NCBI GenBank assembly: GCA_020845755.1
Contig: JADLFE010000020.1
Location: 1 to 64,000, forward strand
Direction: 5' to 3'
Length of the DNA stretch: 64,000 nucleotides
Source of the DNA: Phycisphaerales bacterium
GTDB lineage: Bacteria > Planctomycetota > Phycisphaerae > Phycisphaerales > UBA1924
Shown: positions 1 through 10,867 of the stretch, one piece after another
How the letters are laid out: each line of letters opens with the position of its first letter
Position numbering within the stretch: the stretch's first letter is position 1
Translations under genes and position numbers: made by a program
The notes under the pieces: generated by a model
Seen by the model: only the letters and a program-made list of their open reading frames with translations
The model's database searches: none
What the model was told of the DNA's origin: nothing

Positions 1-1503
1 CCCAAGGCGGTCGCCAATCAGAAGGCCGTCATGGAGTTCCTGCTCATCAACCACCCGCTGGACTGCCCGGTGTGCGACCAGGCGGGCGAGTGCTTCCTGC
101 AGGACTATTCCTACGAGTACGGGCGCGGCGTGTCGCGCTTCCAGGAGCAGAAGGTCAAGCAGCCCAAGAAGGACGTCGGGCCGCACGTCCTGCTCTACTC
201 CGACCGCTGCATCATGTGCACCCGCTGCGTGCGCTTCACGCGCGAAGTGACCGGAACAGCCGAACTCTCCGTGCAAGGGCGCGGCAATAAGGAAGAGATC
301 GACACCTTCCCCGGCGTGCCGCTCGCCAACGAACTGTCGGCCAACGTCGTTGACCTCTGCCCCGTCGGCGCGCTCCTCGACAAGGACTTCCTCTTCTCGC
401 AGCGCGTCTGGTTCCTCAAGTCCACGCCGTCGATCGACGGCCTGACTGCCAGCGGCGACAATCTCTTCATCGAGCACAACCAGGGCAAGGTCTACCGCGT
501 CAAGCCTCGCACCAACCCCGCGATCAACAAGTGGTGGATCACCGACGAGGTCCGCTACGGCTGGAAGCACATCCACAGCGAGCACCGCCTCACCACGCCG
601 ATGCGCCGCCAGTTCGGCGCGCTGGTCGAGACCGACTATCCCAAGGCCTACGACGACACGATCGAGGGCATCGCCAAGGAAACCTCGATCGGCAAACGCC
701 TGGGCGTGCTCATCAGCCCGATGCTCTCGTGCGAGGAGGCGTTTGTCCTCGCGACGCTGGCACGCCGTCTTGATCCCAAGGCCGTGCTCGGTGTCGGGCC
801 CGTTCCCGTGCGCGGGCAGGACAAGATCTACCCCGTCGGCGCCGACGAGAAGAGCCCCAAGGCCTTTAAGGTCCACGCCGAGAAGGCCCCCAACGCCCGC
901 GGCGTGCGTCGTGTGCTCGCGGCGATCGGCGGCAACGTCGTTGAGTTCGATGACTTCCTCAAGGCCCTCGGGCACGGCACGGGCAAGAGCGACATCGGCG
1001 CGGTCGTGCTCACCGGCAACTATCCCGACGCGTGGGCGACCGATGCGCTCGCCAAGTCGCTGGGCGGCAAGTTCGTCGTGCTCATCGACACGCTCATGAA
1101 CCGCCTGGTCGACGAGGCCAACGTGGTCCTGCCCGGCGCGACGTGGGTCGAGAAGGCCGGCACGTTCGAGAACGCCCGCGGCATGATCCAGCCGTTTGAA
1201 CAGGCGATCCCGTGCGTCGGCGCCTCCAAGAGCGAGGGCCAGCACGCGATGGACCTCTCCGCCGTGCTCGACGGCGCCGATGCCCCGGTCGACGAGACGC
1301 GCCCGGTGGTTGTCATATCGTCCAAGGGCCAGGTTCCCTCGGGCACGGAGCAGGCGACGACCATCGCCGCGGCGTTCAACGCGGCCAACGTGCGTGCCGA
1401 CATGGCCCGCGCGTTCCCGGCACTTGCGGCGTTCGTGAGCGACGTGAAGCCGGCGGCGGCCCCGGCGCTGGCCACGCCCGACATGGCCATGGTCGAGCTC
1501 TGA
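1..1503 (+). CDS. nuoG: NADH-quinone oxidoreductase subunit G (5' end outside window)
   Basis: Peripheral-arm iron-sulfur subunit of respiratory complex I, which passes electrons from NADH towards quinone. The frame is open from base 1, so the N-terminal 2Fe-2S ferredoxin part lies upstream and the ATG at 31 is internal. A His/Cys cluster motif (HPLDCPVCDQAGEC, from about base 52) matches the conserved NuoG pattern. It is followed by a 4Fe-4S motif CIMCTRC (about base 208) and DLCPVGAL (about base 352). The remainder resembles the molybdopterin-oxidoreductase-like domain, and the C-terminus is Ala/Pro-rich. The small gene at 1517 follows by 13 bases, so the two are probably co-transcribed. 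The family assignment is firm; the missing N-terminus cannot be judged. Confidence 0.93.
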   Translation, partial: PKAVANQKAVMEFLLINHPLDCPVCDQAGECFLQDYSYEYGRGVSRFQEQKVKQPKKDVGPHVLLYSDRCIMCTRCVRFTREVTGTAELSVQGRGNKEEIDTFPGVPLANELSANVVDLCPVGALLDKDFLFSQRVWFLKSTPSIDGLTASGDNLFIEHNQGKVYRVKPRTNPAINKWWITDEVRYGWKHIHSEHRLTTPMRRQFGALVETDYPKAYDDTIEGIAKETSIGKRLGVLISPMLSCEEAFVLATLARRLDPKAVLGVGPVPVRGQDKIYPVGADEKSPKAFKVHAEKAPNARGVRRVLAAIGGNVVEFDDFLKALGHGTGKSDIGAVVLTGNYPDAWATDALAKSLGGKFVVLIDTLMNRLVDEANVVLPGATWVEKAGTFENARGMIQPFEQAIPCVGASKSEGQHAMDLSAVLDGADAPVDETRPVVVISSKGQVPSGTEQATTIAAAFNAANVRADMARAFPALAAFVSDVKPAAAPALATPDMAMVEL

Positions 1504-1516
1504 TCGAGGGAGCGCG

Positions 1517-1711
1517 ATGGAAACGCTGCAGTGGGTTGTGGCCGGGATCGTGCTGATCGGTGCGACGGCGTTCGTGCTGGTGTGGTGGCGGATCGGCGAT
1601 CAGTGGGCCGACGAGGAACACCAGAAGTTCCCGAAGAAGCGCTCGCCGCACGATGGAAAAGAGAAGATCGTGATCAAATCGACCAAGCCCGACAAGGGTT
1701 CCGGTCAGTAG
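1517..1711 (+). CDS. small single-pass membrane protein of unknown function
   Basis: A 64-residue protein not recognised as a named family. One N-terminal hydrophobic segment (about residues 6-25, VVAGIVLIGATAFVLVWW) is followed by a highly charged, Lys-rich tail. The ATG is preceded by a good ribosome site (gaggga, 5-10 bases upstream). It starts 13 bases after nuoG ends, so it probably belongs to the complex I transcript. A role in complex I assembly or membrane anchoring would be speculation. Confidence 0.7.
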   Translation: METLQWVVAGIVLIGATAFVLVWWRIGDQWADEEHQKFPKKRSPHDGKEKIVIKSTKPDKGSGQ

Positions 1712-1833
1712 CCCGACCGGGAGGGAGGGCGTGATTCGATCACTCGTCGCGTCCTCATGAGTTCACGTCTTCGTGACGTCTTCCGCCACTCCCGACACTC
1801 GTCCGTTTTTCCCGCCCCGGAGCCCCGCCCGCC

Positions 1834-3288
1834 ATGGCCGACAACAAGCCGATCCAACCGCCCACCGGCACACGTGACCTGTATCCCATCGAGGCCGCCC
1901 GCAGGCGCTTCATCACCGAGGCCTGGCGCCGCGCGTCGATCAACCACGGCTTTGAAGAGGTCGACGGCCCGACGTTCGAGTCCACCGAGCTCTACACCAA
2001 GAAATCGGGCGACGGGATCGTCTCGGAGATCTTCGGCGTTTTCAGCGGCAAGGACGAGCAGGGCGTGAAGGCGCTGGGAGAGAAGCTCGCACGCGGCGAG
2101 GACGCGCCCGCGCCGTACGCGCTGCGCCCCGAGTTCACGCCGACGCTGGCGCGCATGTACGCCGCCAGGGCCGCGAGTTTGCCGAAGCCGACCAAGTGGT
2201 TCACCGCCGGGCCGTTTTTCAGGGCCGAGCGGCCGCAGCGAGGAAGGCTCCGCGAGTTCCTTCAGTGGAATTGCGATGTGATCGGGCTGGCGCTCCCGGA
2301 GAAGCCGACGCCCGAAGATATCGCGCGAGCGACGGCACAGGCCGACGCGGAAGTGATCGCGTGCTGTGTGGGGTTGCTGGAACAATGCGGGCTCAAGTCG
2401 GAAAACGTCAAGGTACGCATCAGCGATCGCAACCTCATTGCGTCGATGCTTCAGGCTCAATCGGTGTCCGCCGACAAACTCACGCCGGCGTTGATGCTTC
2501 TCGACAGACGGAAGAAATCTGATCCGGTGGAATTTGCAGCCACCTTTGCAGAGCGAGTCGGTGACATTGCACACTTCGATCAGTATTGCAAAACCTGCGA
2601 GAAGTTGATTGCAGGGGGCCTTTCCGAATTGGGATCTGGTGGAAGCGATCAGCCGGATGTTCGTTTCAACTTCAAGCCCCTTCACCGGCTTTGGAACGAA
2701 CTGAAGTCGCTCGGCATCGCCGACTGGTGCGTGGTCGATCTCTCGATCGCCCGAGGCCTCGCCTACTACACCGGCATGGTCTTCGAGGTCATCGTCGACG
2801 GCGAGCGGGCCGTCGCCGGCGGCGGGCGCTACGACAACCTCATCGTACTTTTCGGCGGGCCGTCGACCCCGGCGGTGGGCTTCGGCATGGGCGATGTCGT
2901 GCTGTCGCTGGTGCTGCAGGACAAGGGCCTCATGCCCGAGGGCGCGGAGCTGATGCAGATCGCCGGGCAGTCGCCCGACGTCTTCGTCATCTCCAACGGC
3001 ACGCCCGAGGCCGACGCGGCACTCCCGTCGGTCCTCGCTGATCTGCGGCGTGGAAGTCGTGAACAGCGCGGGCGCGATTCGCTGCATGCTCGCCGCACCA
3101 GCAAGACGACCAAGAACGTCGGAAAGATTCTGCAGGAAGCCGAGAAATCCGGCGCGCACTTCGCGGCCATCGTCGAATCGGCGAGCGAGGTAACGCTCAA
3201 GAACCTCCGCACCCGCGAGCAGGACCCGTCCAAAACGCCGATCGCATCATTGAAGTCCGAAGTGCTCAAGCGGCTCGGGCGCGGGTGA
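1834..3288 (+). CDS. hisS: histidine--tRNA ligase
   Basis: Class II aminoacyl-tRNA synthetase charging tRNA-His. At 484 residues it has the core signatures in order: GTRDLYP at residues 12-18, a motif-2 region with WFTAGPFFRAERPQRGR, the histidine-binding loop GLAYYTGMVFE near residue 308, AGGGRYDNL near 328, and the motif-3 stretch AVGFGMGD. The C-terminal anticodon-binding domain contains LHARRTSKTTKNVGK. Just before it lies a Gly/Arg/Glu-rich stretch of about nine residues (bases 3046-3080) that looks inserted, but the frame stays open. The ATG at 1834 opens directly on the conserved N-terminus. It is followed by three tRNA genes on the other strand. Confidence 0.95.
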   Translation: MADNKPIQPPTGTRDLYPIEAARRRFITEAWRRASINHGFEEVDGPTFESTELYTKKSGDGIVSEIFGVFSGKDEQGVKALGEKLARGEDAPAPYALRPEFTPTLARMYAARAASLPKPTKWFTAGPFFRAERPQRGRLREFLQWNCDVIGLALPEKPTPEDIARATAQADAEVIACCVGLLEQCGLKSENVKVRISDRNLIASMLQAQSVSADKLTPALMLLDRRKKSDPVEFAATFAERVGDIAHFDQYCKTCEKLIAGGLSELGSGGSDQPDVRFNFKPLHRLWNELKSLGIADWCVVDLSIARGLAYYTGMVFEVIVDGERAVAGGGRYDNLIVLFGGPSTPAVGFGMGDVVLSLVLQDKGLMPEGAELMQIAGQSPDVFVISNGTPEADAALPSVLADLRRGSREQRGRDSLHARRTSKTTKNVGKILQEAEKSGAHFAAIVESASEVTLKNLRTREQDPSKTPIASLKSEVLKRLGRG

Positions 3289-3442
3289 GGTCGGCGGCCC
3301 GGAGTCTGGGCGAGGGAACACACCTCCCCGTCGCGTGCGCCCGCTCGCCCCGGGCACTCGACCACGCCGCCTCGCTTCGGGTCCTCGCGCGTGCTGGTCC
3401 AAAAACACGAACGCCGACCGCGGGTGCGATCGGCGTCGAAAG

Positions 3443-3525
3443 TGGGAGCGGAGGGATTCGAACCCCCGTAGGCGTAAGCCAACAGATTTACAATCTGCCC
3501 CGTTTGGCCACTCCGGCACACTCCC
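3443..3525 (-). tRNA. tRNA-Tyr (GTA)
   Basis: Read on the minus strand: acceptor GGGAGTG pairs with CGCTCCC, the discriminator is A, the anticodon loop TTGTAAA gives anticodon GTA, there is a long variable arm, and the T loop is TTCGAAT. This is a complete class II-shaped bacterial tRNA-Tyr of 83 nt and the reference for the two degenerate Tyr-like elements near 40.8 kb. Confidence 0.95.
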
Positions 3526-3687
3526 AGGGCCGCCCTTCGGCGTGGACGAAATATATTCCCCCCTTCGGCCCGGGACAAACGCGGCTTTGACTTCGCCCGC
3601 CAACACCCGCGTTCTGGCGCGATGACAACGCCTGTAACGCCCCTACCCGCCCGGGGAGCGTCCGATCGTTCATGCCCTCGGTGAAAC

Positions 3688-3759
3688 AGCCGCCTAGAGG
3701 ATTTGAACCTCCGACCCGCGCTTTACAAAAGCGCTGCTCTACCACTGAGCTAAGGCGGC
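3688..3759 (-). tRNA. tRNA-Thr (TGT)
   Basis: Minus strand; acceptor GCCGCCT/AGGCGGC, D loop AGTGGTAGA, anticodon stem GCGCT/AGCGC with loop TTTGTAA giving anticodon TGT, T loop TTCAAAT. 72 nt with canonical pairing throughout. Confidence 0.95.
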
Positions 3760-3852
3760 AAAGGTGCGGCGTGAATAGGTGGCGAACGTCCCGTCGCTCC
3801 TGGAGGCCGATCTCGGCGGCACGCCGGGCCCGATCGCCCGACGGCCAACAAG

Positions 3853-3941
3853 CGGAGAGGGGGAGATTCGAACTCCCGAGAGGGATTACTCCCTCTGCCG
3901 GTTTTCGAAACCGGTCCGTTCAACCACTCTGGCACCTCTCC
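3853..3941 (-). tRNA. tRNA-Ser (CGA)
   Basis: Minus strand; acceptor GGAGAGG/CCTCTCC with discriminator G, anticodon stem CCGGT/ACCGG and loop TTCGAAA giving CGA. It has a long variable arm (GAGGGAGTAATCCCTC) and T loop TTCGAAT. 89 nt; the discriminator G and long extra arm are serine identity features. Confidence 0.95.
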
Positions 3942-4074
3942 GAGAGTGAGGTCAATCGTTGGGCATCCGCCCGCGCCCGTCAACCGGACAGAGACGCCCG
4001 TTCCTGGAAACCGCACCTTCCATCGACCGATCAAACACGCCGCTTCAGGCCCTGTCACCAAGAGATGTCGACCG

Positions 4075-5973
4075 TCATGTCCCAAGCCGCCCGACATCGT
4101 GGTGGGCGCTGGGGGTGTACCACAGGGGCGCGCCGGGTCCGAGTTCCCATCCGCCGGTGACCCACACGATCAGCAGGATCGTCCATGCGATCGCGAACAC
4201 GATCGAGTACGGCAGCATCATCGCCATCAGGTTGCCGATGCCCGCGTCCTTCTTCCATCGCTGCATGGCGACGAGGATGATGACCACATAGCCGTTGAGC
4301 GGCGTGACGACGTTGGTGCAACTGTCGCCAACGCGATACGCAGCCTGGGTCAGTTCGGGACTGATCCCCGCCATCATGAGCATCGGCACCAGAATGGGGG
4401 CCAGCGCCGTCCACTTGGCGGACATGCTGGACATGAGCAGGTTGATGACCATCGTGATGGCGACGACCCCGACGAGCAGGGCCCACGTGGGCAGGCCGCT
4501 CCCCACAAGGGCCTTGCCCCCCGCGTTGGCGAGCATGACGTCAAGACGCGTGTATTTGAAGCACTCGACGAACTGGGCGGCGAAGAACGCCATGGCCAGC
4601 ACCGGCGCCATCATCACCATCGCATGCGTGAAGCACTTCGACACGTCCGTCGTCTTCTTGATGGCGCCGGTCATCACGCCGTACACCACGCCGGGAACCA
4701 GGAACGCGATGAAGATGAGGGGCACAACCGCCGTTGACCAGCGCGGGCTCGGCTCCGCGGGCGCTTCGAGGCGGCCGACGAGCGCGGCGTCGGCGGCGAC
4801 GCGGAACGTGCCGCGCGGCGTGCCGTCGGCCTCGGCGGCCTCGACGGTGTAGCCCTTGGGAATCGTCGCCTGGCCCACGATAGGCCCTTGACCAAAGGGC
4901 GCATCGGGCGATGTCGCGTCCGACGGCGCGAATACGGCGGCGGCGGGCGGGAGCGTGTTGGGAATCGTGCCAAAGGACGGCGACGGCGCCGGCATCGGTC
5001 CTGCGAGCGGCCCACCCGGGATCGCGATGCACGCCGCCACGATCGCCAGCGTGAGCCCCGCCGCGCCCATGGACCAGCCCAGTGCACGACGCTCGCCGGG
5101 ATTCAGCGCTTCGTGCCCGCCGCTGGCGGCGTCCCGATCGAAGCCCTGCGCGGTCAGCCGGGGCTCGACGATCCACGCCGTGATCGCCCAGCCGACGATC
5201 GTGAGCAGGACGGTGGAGATGGCGAGGAACCACCAGTTGGCGGTGGCGAGCACGGTGTACGACGGCTCGAGCGTTCGCGCGCCAAGCGTGGTGATGCCCG
5301 CGACCAGCGCGTCGGTCGACCCGACCATCAGGTTCGCCGAAAAACCCGCGGAAACTCCCGCGAAAGCCGCGGCGATTCCCGCCAGCGGGGCGCGACCGAA
5401 CGCCGCGTACAACGCCGCAGCCAGCGGCGGCAGAATGATGTACCCCGCATCGCTGGCGATGTTCGACATCACTCCCAGAAACACGATCGTGGGCGTCAGC
5501 GCCCTGGACGGCACGATCCCCGCCACCCAGCGCATGCCCGCTCCGAACAGCCCAACCTTCTCCGCAACGCCAATCCCGAACATGCCCACGAGGACGACGC
5601 CCAGCGGCGCAAAGTTGATGAAGTTCCGCACCGCGTTGGCCAGCAGCCAGTACACGCCGTCCACACTGAGGAGATTCCGCGGCGTAACCGGCGCGCCGCC
5701 GGGCACCAGTTCCGTGGTGGGCTTGCCGCCGGCGTCGAGTTTGGGCTCCTGGATCACGCTGCCGTCGGACTGTGTGACAACCTGCGTCACCAGTCGCACG
5801 CGCTGGGGCTGAATCGACCAGCCCATCGACGAGCCCAGCGCCGAAACCGCCATCACCACCGCCGTCGCGCTGATAAACAGGAAGATCGGGTCGGGGAGTT
5901 TGTTCCCGATCCACTCGATGAACCCCAGAATCCCGGCAGGCTTGGCGGCGGATGTGTTCTGCGACTGCTCCAT
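4075..5973 (-). CDS. abgT: AbgT-family transporter
   Basis: Inner-membrane transporter of the AbgT (p-aminobenzoyl-glutamate / sulfonamide efflux) family. The opening GFIEWIGNKLPDPIFLF, the NFINFAPLGVVLVGMFGIGVAE segment and the C-terminal LPYSIVFAIAWTILLIVWV segment are typical. At 632 residues it is longer than the roughly 510 usual for the family. The extra length is mostly a Pro/Ala-rich, non-membrane insert at about residues 325-410, with a shorter soluble loop after the first membrane segment. Substrate cannot be read from sequence. It is a monocistronic-looking gene downstream of the tRNA cluster and convergent with hisS. Confidence 0.87.
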   Translation of the reverse strand: MEQSQNTSAAKPAGILGFIEWIGNKLPDPIFLFISATAVVMAVSALGSSMGWSIQPQRVRLVTQVVTQSDGSVIQEPKLDAGGKPTTELVPGGAPVTPRNLLSVDGVYWLLANAVRNFINFAPLGVVLVGMFGIGVAEKVGLFGAGMRWVAGIVPSRALTPTIVFLGVMSNIASDAGYIILPPLAAALYAAFGRAPLAGIAAAFAGVSAGFSANLMVGSTDALVAGITTLGARTLEPSYTVLATANWWFLAISTVLLTIVGWAITAWIVEPRLTAQGFDRDAASGGHEALNPGERRALGWSMGAAGLTLAIVAACIAIPGGPLAGPMPAPSPSFGTIPNTLPPAAAVFAPSDATSPDAPFGQGPIVGQATIPKGYTVEAAEADGTPRGTFRVAADAALVGRLEAPAEPSPRWSTAVVPLIFIAFLVPGVVYGVMTGAIKKTTDVSKCFTHAMVMMAPVLAMAFFAAQFVECFKYTRLDVMLANAGGKALVGSGLPTWALLVGVVAITMVINLLMSSMSAKWTALAPILVPMLMMAGISPELTQAAYRVGDSCTNVVTPLNGYVVIILVAMQRWKKDAGIGNLMAMMLPYSIVFAIAWTILLIVWVTGGWELGPGAPLWYTPSAHHDVGRLGT

Positions 5974-6029
5974 GCGCGCACCCCTCGCGCGTCGCGTTCG
6001 GTCCGGATTTCATCCCTGCAAGGACGGAA

Positions 6030-6650
6030 TCAGGTGGACGTCGTCGCGCGCGGCGAGGATACCCGCTCACTCAGGATTTGCACGATCCGCTGGACAATCG
6101 CCTCGGGCTCGCTCATCCGCCCTTTGCCCACGTTCCGGCACGCTTGCCACCCGTCCTCGGGCCCGATGAACAAGAAACCGTCCGCCCCCACCTGCGTCAC
6201 GTTCCGCTGGTTCGCGGGCTGCTCCCACATCACCGTGTTCATCGCCGGCGCCAGCAGCACCGGAGTCTTCCCGCGGTCGATCGCGGCCAGGATCAGCGTC
6301 ACCACGTCGTCGCACCGCCCCGACGCCAGGCGTGCCAGGCCGTCGGCCGTACACGGCGCGACGACGGCGATATCCGCCTTGCTCGCCAGCGCGATGTGCT
6401 GTGGGTCGTGAGACTCGACGTGCTCCCACGGGCTCGTGTACACCGGGCGGGCCGAGAGAGACTGGAACGTCAGCGGCGTGACGAAGTGCGTCGCGCCCGG
6501 CGTCATCGCGACGGTGACTTCCGCGCCGGCCTGGGCAAGTTTGCTGACCAGCGCCGCCGACTTGTACGCCGCGATTCCCCCCATCACGCCGACGAACACC
6601 CGCGCGCCCTTGAGAACGGCGTCCGAGGGGTTTGTGGCGGGGCTGGTCAT
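6030..6650 (-). CDS. coaC: phosphopantothenoylcysteine decarboxylase (CoaC-type flavoprotein)
   Basis: FMN-dependent enzyme decarboxylating 4'-phosphopantothenoylcysteine in coenzyme A synthesis. At 206 residues it corresponds only to the CoaC half of bifunctional CoaBC. Visible features: GGIAAYKS near the N-terminus, the catalytic-His region DPQHIALASKADIAVVAPCTA, the PAMN..MW motif, and an active-site Cys loop ACRNVGKGRMSEPE. The CoaB synthetase half is absent from the reading frame and from the neighbouring sequence, so CoaB should be encoded elsewhere. It lies 39 bases downstream of rpoZ, a common bacterial arrangement that supports co-transcription. Confidence 0.9.
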   Translation of the reverse strand: MTSPATNPSDAVLKGARVFVGVMGGIAAYKSAALVSKLAQAGAEVTVAMTPGATHFVTPLTFQSLSARPVYTSPWEHVESHDPQHIALASKADIAVVAPCTADGLARLASGRCDDVVTLILAAIDRGKTPVLLAPAMNTVMWEQPANQRNVTQVGADGFLFIGPEDGWQACRNVGKGRMSEPEAIVQRIVQILSERVSSPRATTST

Positions 6651-6689
6651 GACATCGCGATCGCGCGGCGGACCGAAGGGCGGCCCGGA

Positions 6690-6923
6690 TTACTCGGCGG
6701 CTTCGCCGGACTTGCGGTAGAGCACCGACGGATCAAAGTCGAGCGTGATCTTGTCGTGAAGGATCTCGTCGATGACGACCTCGAGGTCGGTGCGACCGGC
6801 GCGATCGACCAGCGGACGCTGCCCCTCCATGAGTTGGATGAGGCGGCGTTGGATCAGCGCGCACAACTTGAACTTGCCGCCGACCTTGTTGACGATGTCA
6901 TCGCTCTTGAGGGCTTCGATCAT
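6690..6923 (-). CDS. rpoZ: DNA-directed RNA polymerase omega subunit
   Basis: A 77-residue protein matching the omega fold. The pattern VGGKFKLCALIQRRLIQL...RPLVD...VVIDEILHDKI parallels the omega consensus in which a Gly-rich turn, Arg-rich helix, PLV and a downstream acidic helix recur. Omega helps assemble and stabilise RNA polymerase. The start is the ATG at 6923; longer readings in the same frame run into Gly/Arg-rich non-conserved sequence. The rpoZ-coaC order supports the call. Divergence is considerable, so the assignment rests partly on context. Confidence 0.8.
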   Translation of the reverse strand: MIEALKSDDIVNKVGGKFKLCALIQRRLIQLMEGQRPLVDRAGRTDLEVVIDEILHDKITLDFDPSVLYRKSGEAAE

Positions 6924-7259
6924 GTCGTTTCCCGGTTGCCGCAGGGCTTGGTCGCGCAAAGGGCACGCCCGCCCCGGCGGGACACAGACTATAGGCCCCC
7001 ACCATCCGCCCGGCCCAAACTGGCCTCTCCCACCCGGACTTCGGGGGATCCCACCCTTGACACCTCGGATGCAACGCCGCCCGGGGAAGCGGCGTATTGT
7101 TTGACGCTGGCGGCCGGTGGATTGCGGGCTTGAGAGCCCTGCCCGTGCCGCCCCACGCTTGCCGGGTGTCTCCGCGCCGGGCTGGTCGGTACGACCGGCT
7201 CGGCGTTGTATGGGTCGGGCCATGACGGCCTTTCCCGCACCCGCCCGCCGAGGATCGGA
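6924..7259. other. divergent intergenic region between rpoZ and the 7260 gene
   Basis: 336 bases with no convincing gene. A TTGACA hexamer occurs near 7060 but no well-spaced -10 box follows. The region must hold promoters for both flanking divergent genes, but I cannot place them. Confidence 0.4.
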
Positions 7260-7865
7260 ATGACCATGTCCGCCAATGTTCATGCGTTCGCGCTCGGCGA
7301 TCGGGTGCGCCATGCCGCTCGACCCGAATGGGGCGTCGGTGAAGTCACCGCCGCCGAGTCGCTCATGCAAGACGGCAAGCCCACGCAACGCCTCGTCATC
7401 CGATTCGAGCGTGCCGGGTTCAAGACCCTCTCGTCGGCCTTCGCCGACCTCCGCCCCGCGTCTGAACTCCCGCCCGTTCCGGCCGAAAAATCGATCGATC
7501 CGCTCGCCGCTCCGGACGAATCCGCGGAAGACCGCCTTGTTTCGATCCCCGACACCGCCACAGACCCCTTCATCCCCCTCAAGAAGCGCATGATCGCCAC
7601 CCTCGGCCTCTACCGCTTCACCGGCAACGGCGGCTCGCTCATCGACTGGGCCTGCATGCAGACCGGTCTGAAGGACCCCATGGTGCGCTTCAACCGCCAC
7701 GAACTCGAAGAACTCTTCAAACGCTTCCGCTTCGCCCTGGACCAGCACCTTGTACGCCTGGGCAAGGACGCCAAGCGCCAGGAGCCCGGGCTTCTCGACA
7801 GCCTGGCCCCCACCATCGGTGCCGACGCGCGTCATGTGTTGCGTCGCGCCGACGTGATGCGTTGA
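7260..7865 (+). CDS. DUF3553-like conserved protein
   Basis: Unknown function. The N-terminus (FALGDRVRHAARPEWGVGEV, then RLVIRFERAGFKTL) resembles the DUF3553 / CarD-like Tudor fold, in which a small beta-barrel opens UvrD/PcrA-like or CarD proteins. A charged linker is followed by a helical C-terminal domain from about residue 100. I chose the ATG at 7260 (another lies at 7266) because sequence upstream is not conserved in character. A role in contacting RNA polymerase or a helicase is only an inference from the barrel resemblance. No operon partner. Confidence 0.72.
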   Translation: MTMSANVHAFALGDRVRHAARPEWGVGEVTAAESLMQDGKPTQRLVIRFERAGFKTLSSAFADLRPASELPPVPAEKSIDPLAAPDESAEDRLVSIPDTATDPFIPLKKRMIATLGLYRFTGNGGSLIDWACMQTGLKDPMVRFNRHELEELFKRFRFALDQHLVRLGKDAKRQEPGLLDSLAPTIGADARHVLRRADVMR

Positions 7866-8107
7866 GGAAACTCCACAGACGTTACAGACGGACCCGGCCC
7901 TGGTCCGCCCGCATCTCCCCCGCAGTGCGCGATCGCTCACGGCACGGTTCTCCGCGGCTTTTTATGGGACCCACTCGATTGGCATGCCGAATCTCGCGGT
8001 TCGGTGCGTGAGTTGTTCTCTTCTCATCGTCGCCCGCCCGGGTGACGCCGCCGGTGGTGCGGAGTTTGAGACGTACGGAAAACCGCAAGACAGGGGAGAA
8101 GAGAATC

Positions 8108-8395
8108 ATGAACGAGAGCGACTTCCAGGCGAAACTCGGCGACCTCATCAGCCAGATCGGGCAGCTCCCCGAAGCGGAGCGCGGCCCGCTGGAGCAACTC
8201 GCCCTTGAGACCCAGAACCGCCACGACAAGATGAAGAAGACCATCGCGGACCTTCAGGAGTCGCTCGACTACCTCCGCCTATCCATCAAATACCTCGTCT
8301 TTGATCTGGAGGCGACCCGTCGCGAGAACCAGTACCTGCGCAAACTTCTCGAAGCCCAGAACAAGGGCAGCGATGAACCCACGTCGGAGGAATGA
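8108..8395 (+). CDS. small coiled-coil protein of unknown function
   Basis: A 95-residue, mostly helical, acidic/charged protein. The second half (SLDYLRLSIKYLVFDLEATR) has heptad-like spacing of Leu/Ile residues and ends in a Glu-rich tail, suggesting a coiled coil. A strong purine-rich ribosome site (ggggagaaga) precedes the ATG at 8108, which fixes the start over an upstream in-frame ATG. It is followed by a bidirectional terminator shared with dnaK. Function not recognised. Confidence 0.75.
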   Translation: MNESDFQAKLGDLISQIGQLPEAERGPLEQLALETQNRHDKMKKTIADLQESLDYLRLSIKYLVFDLEATRRENQYLRKLLEAQNKGSDEPTSEE

Positions 8396-8527
8396 TCCTC
8401 GCGACCGGCCGATAGTGAGAGAGATACCGCGGCCAGATTCAGGATCAGAATCAGCAGCCGCGAGCGCGACGGGGACATCCGGAGGGAGGTCCCCGGTTGC
8501 GTTTTTGGCGCCTGCGCTCGCCAACGA

Positions 8528-8557
8528 AAAGCCCACGGACGTTCGTCCGTGGGCTTT
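8528..8557. terminator. bidirectional rho-independent terminator
   Basis: A perfect 13-bp stem (8528-8540 with 8545-8557) around a GTTC loop, A-rich on the left arm and T-rich on the right. It separates the convergent 8108 gene and dnaK and can serve both strands. Confidence 0.85.
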
Positions 8558-8626
8558 GGTGATACGTTCGATACGCGGCGCCCGAGGTTCGGTCTTGGCC
8601 GTTCCCTTGTGCCCGGTGCCCTCCTT

Positions 8627-10570
<1,944 letters not shown>

Positions 10571-10586
10571 GATGACTTCCCTTGAT

Positions 10587-10615
10587 GGATAAACCTACTC
10601 CATTGAGAAGTGCAA
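10587..10615 (-). promoter_or_regulatory. possible sigma70-type promoter of dnaK
   Basis: On the minus strand a TTGCAC hexamer (10610-10615) is separated by exactly 17 bases from TTATCC (10587-10592), about 17 bases before the dnaK start codon. The -10 match is weak. No CIRCE inverted repeat is present. Confidence 0.35.
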
Positions 10616-10867
10616 CCGGAGTGCCAATGGCGGGCGACAGCCGGGTGCCAACCGCGTTCCCGGTGTGTCGACGCAGGACCCACGCCACGTGATCCCAGCA
10701 AGCGCGGGACGGATTTCATTTGGGCATCCGAAGCCATTTGGACGCAGGACGGGGCACTCAAACTGGCACGTCATGCCGCACATCTGCCGAATTGGCAGGC
10801 GGCAATCCGGCAGGTCAGGGCTGCATCGGCAAACGGAGTACCGTGTTATCTTGGAGGTGGAGCACCC

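Noticed and set aside
3040..3090. Possible double frameshift in hisS (another frame reads GVEVVNSAGAIRCM)
   Set aside because: The main frame stays open and reaches the expected LHARRTSKTTKNVGK block with normal spacing apart from a short insert; the alternative frame loses the domain immediately after.
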